A stretch of 64,000 nucleotides of DNA from Oscillospiraceae bacterium. GTDB taxonomy: Bacteria > Bacillota > Clostridia > Oscillospirales > Ruminococcaceae. Positions 61,097 to 64,000 of this stretch are shown here, piece by piece. Within the stretch, counting starts at the first letter, position 1; each line of letters opens with the position of its first letter. The stretch spans positions 111,844-175,843 of the forward strand of contig JAJQGT010000018.1 of the NCBI GenBank assembly GCA_021201135.1, read 5' to 3'. The translations under genes were made by a program, and so were the position numbers. The notes beneath the pieces are model-generated. The model saw only the letters and a program-made list of their open reading frames with translations, was not told the origin of the DNA and searched no databases.

Positions 61097-62173
61097 TTAT
61101 TCCGCCTTGCGAATATAGATTCGCTCGGCATCCTTGTCAAGGTCAGCCTTGACTCGGTCACCGCCCTTCATTCCGAGCTCTTCGAGATACTCCTTCGGAA
61201 GCTGGAGCCGTCCCGTGCGGTCGAGGACCACAAGCTCTTCGGAAACGAAGTCCGGTTCGCCCTCAGTCACCGATTTCGTGAGTTCCTCGTCCATCTCTTC
61301 GAGGCTCTGCGATTCCCTCATGATTTCGGCATGCGACTTTTTGATTATTTCACTGGACGTTCTGCCGTCCCTTATTGCTATTACTCTGTCTATCTGTTTT
61401 GCAAGCCGCATGTCGTGGGTTACGATTACGATCGTAATTCCCCTCGTGCGGTTCAGGTCCTTGAAGACCTGCAAGAGCTGATCGGAGGTCTTTGTGTCGA
61501 CCGATCCCGTCGGCTCGTCGGCAAGAAGAATCTGCGGGTTATTTGCGAGCGATATCGCAATCGCGACTCTCTGCTGTTCGCCGCCCGACATCTGGTCAAG
61601 TCTCGAATTCACTCTGTGGGAAAGCCCCACGGCATCAAGGAGCTCCAAGGCTCTCTCACGTCTTTGCTTCTGCCCCTGAAGGAGCATCGGAAGCTCGACG
61701 TTCTGCTCCGCCGTTAAGTACGGAACAAGGTTTCTTGCGTTGTTCTGCCAGACAAACCCGACCATGTTGCGCTTATAGAGCATGTAGTCCTCTTCGGTGA
61801 ACTTGAGAAGATTCCTGCCGTTCACGTTGAGAGACCCCGCCGACGGCTTGTCAAGTCCGCCGAGCATATTGAGGAGCGTCGATTTTCCGGAGCCGGAGCT
61901 TCCGACTATCGCGACAAGCTCGCCTCTTTTGACCTTCAGGTCAAGACCCTGAAGTGCCACAACCTCAATCTGATCTGTCTTGTAAATCTTGACGAGGTTT
62001 TCGCATTCGATTGCGTACTCCGTGGTGGGAGCCGTTATCTCCTGCTCATGCTCAAGAATTCTCTGTTTTTTCTTTGATAGCTTCTTTTCTTTGGGTTCTT
62101 TAGGCTCTTTTTGCTTCTTTTCTTTTGGTTTCTTTTCTTCGTCCGGAACGGCGTCTCTTATTTCATCAGTCAA
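61097..62173 (-). CDS. MacB/LolD-type ABC ATPase with C-terminal AbrB-like domain
   Basis: 358 residues from a TTG at 62173 that overlaps the TGA of the preceding ATPase by 8 bases; the ATG 20 codons upstream lies deep in that gene. A Lys/Glu/Pro-rich tail (about 5-55: KKPKEKKQKEPKEPKEKK) comes first. Then ATPase motifs: Walker A GSSGSGKST, signature MSGGEQQRVAIA, Walker B ILLADEPTGSVD, His in VTHDM. The last about 48 residues (ELVVLDRTGRLQLPKEYLEELGMKGGDRVKADLD) are a SpoVT/AbrB-type swapped-hairpin barrel, uncommon on an ABC ATPase. Confidence 0.87.
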   Translation of the reverse strand: MTDEIRDAVPDEEKKPKEKKQKEPKEPKEKKLSKKKQRILEHEQEITAPTTEYAIECENLVKIYKTDQIEVVALQGLDLKVKRGELVAIVGSSGSGKSTLLNMLGGLDKPSAGSLNVNGRNLLKFTEEDYMLYKRNMVGFVWQNNARNLVPYLTAEQNVELPMLLQGQKQRRERALELLDAVGLSHRVNSRLDQMSGGEQQRVAIAISLANNPQILLADEPTGSVDTKTSDQLLQVFKDLNRTRGITIVIVTHDMRLAKQIDRVIAIRDGRTSSEIIKKSHAEIMRESQSLEEMDEELTKSVTEGEPDFVSEELVVLDRTGRLQLPKEYLEELGMKGGDRVKADLDKDAERIYIRKAE

Positions 62174-62843
62174 TAATCTCACCGTCCTCCAAAGTGTAAA
62201 CCCTGTCGGCAATCTCCAGCAGGCTCGGGTCATGGGTCGTCATGACTATGGTCATCTTTTCCGTGATTACAAGCCTCTTGAAAAGCTCGACGATGTGGTG
62301 ACTGGTCGCCGTGTCAAGCTCTGCTGTCGGCTCGTCGGCAAAGATTATTCTCGGCTCGTGCGCCAGAGCTCTCGCTATCGCAACTCTCTGCTGTTCGCCT
62401 CCGGAAAGCTCGCCGGGGCGATGGTTCATTCTCTTGGCAAGACCGACCTCCTCAAGGCACTTCTTTACTCGCTCGTCGCGCTGTGCAAACGGGAACTTCG
62501 AAAGCCGAAGACCGAAGTCGACGTTTTCGTATGCCGTCATCGAGGACATCAGCGCCACCGACTGGAAGACAAACGCCATCTTGTAGCGCCGGAGCTCATC
62601 TCTTTTACTGTCCGACAGCTTTGTGATGTCGGTCCCGTCGAAGAAGACTTCGCCCGAAGTGGGTCTGTCAAGAGCACCCAAGAGGTTTATCAGAGTTGTC
62701 TTTCCGGAGCCGGAGCGACCCTTCAGAATGGTAAGTCCGCCCTCGTTCACCGTTATGTTGATGTCATGAAGCGCGTGAACCACGCTTCCGTCGCCAATCT
62801 GAAAATCTCTGCTCAGACCGTGTGTTGCTATGATTGTTTCCAT
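62166..62843 (-). CDS. MacB/LolD-type ABC transporter ATPase
   Basis: 225 residues from METIIATHGLSRDFQIGDGSVVHALHDINITVNEG; the start at 62843 has GGAGG 6 bases upstream. Walker A GRSGSGKTT (residues 42-50), Q-loop FVFQSVALM, signature LSGGEQQRVAIARAL, Walker B IIFADEPTAELD, His in TTHDP. This subfamily drives FtsX/MacB permeases, yet no such permease is in the operon; the nearest is at 1112-3916. First full gene of the operon. Confidence 0.93.
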   Translation of the reverse strand: METIIATHGLSRDFQIGDGSVVHALHDINITVNEGGLTILKGRSGSGKTTLINLLGALDRPTSGEVFFDGTDITKLSDSKRDELRRYKMAFVFQSVALMSSMTAYENVDFGLRLSKFPFAQRDERVKKCLEEVGLAKRMNHRPGELSGGEQQRVAIARALAHEPRIIFADEPTAELDTATSHHIVELFKRLVITEKMTIVMTTHDPSLLEIADRVYTLEDGEIID

Positions 62844-62871
62844 TGGCGTCCTCCGAAATTGAAATCCGTCG

Positions 62872-62892
62872 ATTTGTGCATGTTGCACAAAT
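62872..62892. promoter_or_regulatory. Palindrome ATTTGTGCA-N3-TGCACAAAT in the operon leader
   Basis: Perfect 9-bp arms around TGT, 29 bases upstream of the first ATPase start. The same core (TGTGCA-N3-TGCACA) is near the promoter at 28.7 kb, and a one-mismatch copy is at 23901-23917. Candidate regulator site or RNA hairpin. Confidence 0.6.
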
Positions 62893-63044
62893 TCACTGTT
62901 TCATCCTCTATAAACACTTATAAGCAAATTCCTTTTCCGAAATTTTGCACAATCAAGCGGAAAAAAATCTTTGATGAAAAAGGCATTTGCTTGGTAAAGT
63001 CTCTCCCTGGCGGACAAAACCCGAAATCCGTTTTCAGAGAAGAA

Positions 63045-63116
63045 CTATTCGGATGACTTCATTCCATAAAAGACACAGTCCGGAAGATACTGCCACCCAT
63101 TTGAGATGATTTTCAC
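63045..63116 (-). CDS. Possible 23-residue leader peptide
   Basis: A short frame starting GTG at 63116 with AAGGTGG 4 bases upstream, 16-17 bases after the predicted transcription start. The product begins VKIISNGWQYLPDC and ends GMKSSE. It sits in the 290-base leader of the ten-gene operon. No run of one amino acid is present, so classical attenuation is not obvious; it may be chance. Confidence 0.4.
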   Translation of the reverse strand: MKIISNGWQYLPDCVFYGMKSSE

Positions 63117-63139
63117 AAAACCACCTTGTAACGTTTTCT

Positions 63140-63168
63140 ATTATATCAAAGAAGAGACCGCTTGTCAA
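63140..63168 (-). promoter_or_regulatory. Perfect consensus promoter of the ten-gene operon
   Basis: TTGACA, 17 bases, TATAAT on the minus strand. Transcription would start near 63133, giving a leader of about 290 bases before the first ATPase gene. The rest of the leader (62893-63044) has no gene that I can support. 63169-63297 is AT-rich and empty. Confidence 0.85.
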
Positions 63169-63297
63169 TAACTTATGCCAAAATAAAGTTGCTTGAATCG
63201 AACCTATTTTAGCTGAATTGACAAACGGTCTGTTTAGGTAGTCAAAATTTGTGATGTTGTTGAAAGTTTGCTTTGGAAATGTTGACGGGGTGCGGTA

Positions 63298-63690
63298 TTA
63301 CTCGCTCAGGAGCTCCTCAAGATAAGCTGTATCTATCTCAACATCAGCGTCCATCTCATTATAGAAATAGTTGTCATAGTCGATACGAGTGGCACTCATG
63401 ACGACGATATATTCAATCAGGTTGTCCTCAGAATCGTACCATCTTAAAGAGTAGCTCCAGCCGTTGTGTTGCCGGCTTGACTCGTCCCGATTGAAGGTCA
63501 TCGAATTGATGTTGTCGGTGATGTATGCGATAGTCTCCGGATCGGTGATTTCGACCGTCTCTCCCGAAGAGCCGGACATAAGCAAAATCTTGCTAGCCCC
63601 GTCAATGTCGAAAGTGACCGTCTTCTTCGCACAGCCGACCATCGTCAGAGCAGTCGCGAATACTAAAATCAGTGCTAAAATTCTTTTCAT
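63298..63690 (-). CDS. Hypothetical lipoprotein
   Basis: 130 residues from MKRILALILVFATALTMVGCAKKTV; AAGGAGG lies 7 bases before the ATG, and the open frame to 63795 lies in the tRNA terminator. Lipobox MVGC (Cys 20). The mature part is about 110 residues with two likely beta-strand blocks (KILLMSGSSGETVEITDPETIAYITDNINSMTF; WSYSLRWYDSEDNLIEYIVVMS). No family recognised. Monocistronic: it is followed by the AT-rich stretch and the next operon promoter. Confidence 0.75.
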   Translation of the reverse strand: MKRILALILVFATALTMVGCAKKTVTFDIDGASKILLMSGSSGETVEITDPETIAYITDNINSMTFNRDESSRQHNGWSYSLRWYDSEDNLIEYIVVMSATRIDYDNYFYNEMDADVEIDTAYLEELLSE

Positions 63691-63771
63691 AATAGTGCCT
63701 CCTTGGAAAAGTTTTTCTATAAGTAATACACATTTGGGAGAGGGATTATTGCAGGATGAGAAAAATTTTTT

Positions 63772-63800
63772 AAAAAAAGCACCTGCAAACTGCAAGTGCT
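63772..63800 (-). terminator. Terminator after tRNA-Asn
   Basis: AGCACTTGCA-GTT-TGCAGGTGCT followed by TTTTTT on the minus strand, 3 bases after the tRNA 3' end. End of the rRNA-tRNA transcript. Confidence 0.85.
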
Positions 63801-63803
63801 TTG

Positions 63804-63879
63804 TGGCTGCCTCTGTCGGGCTCGAACCGACGACCCCCTGATTAACAGTCAGATGCTCTACCGACTGAGCTAAGAGGCA
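63804..63879 (-). tRNA. tRNA-Asn (GUU)
   Basis: A 76-base cloverleaf including an encoded CCA. Acceptor TGCCTCT/AGAGGCA, discriminator G, D-arm with AGCTCAGTCGGTAGAGC, anticodon loop CTGTTAA with GTT, T-arm with GTCGGTTCGAGCCCGAC. tRNA-Asn directly after 5S rRNA is common in Firmicutes. Confidence 0.97.
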
Positions 63880-63906
63880 ATATTGAATTTCGGGTCTTAT
63901 GCGAAC

Positions 63907-63938
63907 GAGAGCACATAATATAAATAGTATGTGCTCTC
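63907..63938. repeat. Processing-type hairpin between 5S rRNA and tRNA-Asn
   Basis: GAGAGCACATA / TATGTGCTCTC, perfect 11-bp stem, 10-base loop. It has no T-run and is probably an RNase III-type or spacer structure in the rRNA precursor. Confidence 0.7.
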
Positions 63939-63947
63939 ATTTCGTAA

Positions 63948-64000
63948 GTGTCGGCAACACCAATTTTCCCAGGACGTCACCATCCAAGTATCGTAGGCGA
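63948..64000 (-). rRNA. rrf: 5S ribosomal RNA, 3' part
   Basis: The minus strand reads TACTTGGATGGTGACGTCCT, then GGGAAAATTGGTGTTGCCGACAC. This fits the 3' third of clostridial 5S rRNA (loop E/helix IV-V, GGGAGAGTAGGT-like block, then the closing GCCGACAC). It is cut by the window edge. Its position before tRNA-Asn supports the call. Confidence 0.78.

Noticed and set aside
60290..61717. 475-codon open frame on the plus strand
   Set aside because: It lies opposite the large solute-binding protein and ATPase genes, which have clear families; no ribosome site and no recognisable protein.

Overview
The window looks like chromosome of a spore-forming, Gram-positive member of the Clostridia, most likely from the Oscillospiraceae/Ruminococcaceae gut lineage. 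The evidence is the fused S10-spc-alpha ribosomal operon with a KOW-domain gene between map and infA, zinc-ribbon forms of S14, L36 and Adk, sporulation genes (yabP, yabQ, spoVAC), many lipoproteins with Thr/Glu-rich linkers, and strong GGAGG ribosome binding sites. GTG and TTG starts are frequent. Nearly all genes lie on the minus strand.

Layout. 1-964: potassium uptake pair (end of a TrkH/KtrB channel plus KtrA), plus strand. 974-5116: FtsX-type ABC permease and its membrane-fusion lipoprotein. 5154-7344: biotin transporter BioY translationally coupled to a GH26-like lipoprotein. 7465-23836: one long transcription unit of 32 genes, from an S10 leader containing its own terminator hairpin through rpsJ to rplQ, including secY, adk, map, infA and rpoA; its larger gaps are full of small perfect hairpins. 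24049-27119: a lipoprotein, a small protein, and yabP-yabQ-divIC-yabR, interrupted by a repeat. 27219-32852: orphan solute-binding lipoproteins and two transglutaminase-like lipoproteins. 32861-36864: overlapping tRNA/rRNA-modification operon (dusB, tRNA methyltransferase, rsmI, rimI, tsaD). 37004-39520: polA, divergent from it. 39572-46750: HAD phosphatase, two toxin-antitoxin modules, TIM-barrel isomerase, secD/secF and a more AT-rich AlbA_2/Schlafen-type gene. 46988-48814: DUF975-like membrane protein coupled to a NADAR N-glycosidase, then spoVAC. 48903-63168: a ten-gene operon with a strong promoter and long leader. The window ends with a lipoprotein, tRNA-Asn(GUU) and the 3' part of a 5S rRNA.

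The best candidate for an undescribed system is the 48.9-63.2 kb operon. It encodes two MacB/LolD-type ATPases (one with a C-terminal AbrB-like domain), a very large non-lipidated solute-binding protein with two carbohydrate-binding-like modules, two MalF/MalG permease pairs, an NHL-propeller/TPR membrane protein, a YIP1 protein and a secreted DUF5696 putative glycosidase. Several members carry Lys/Glu-rich cytoplasmic tails. It has no MsmX-type sugar ATPase and no FtsX partner, so how the ATPases are used is open. Other notable items are a three-copy portable terminator repeat sitting at gene stop codons, a shared TTGTGCA-N3-TGCACAA palindrome, and attenuator-like hairpins in the ribosomal operon.
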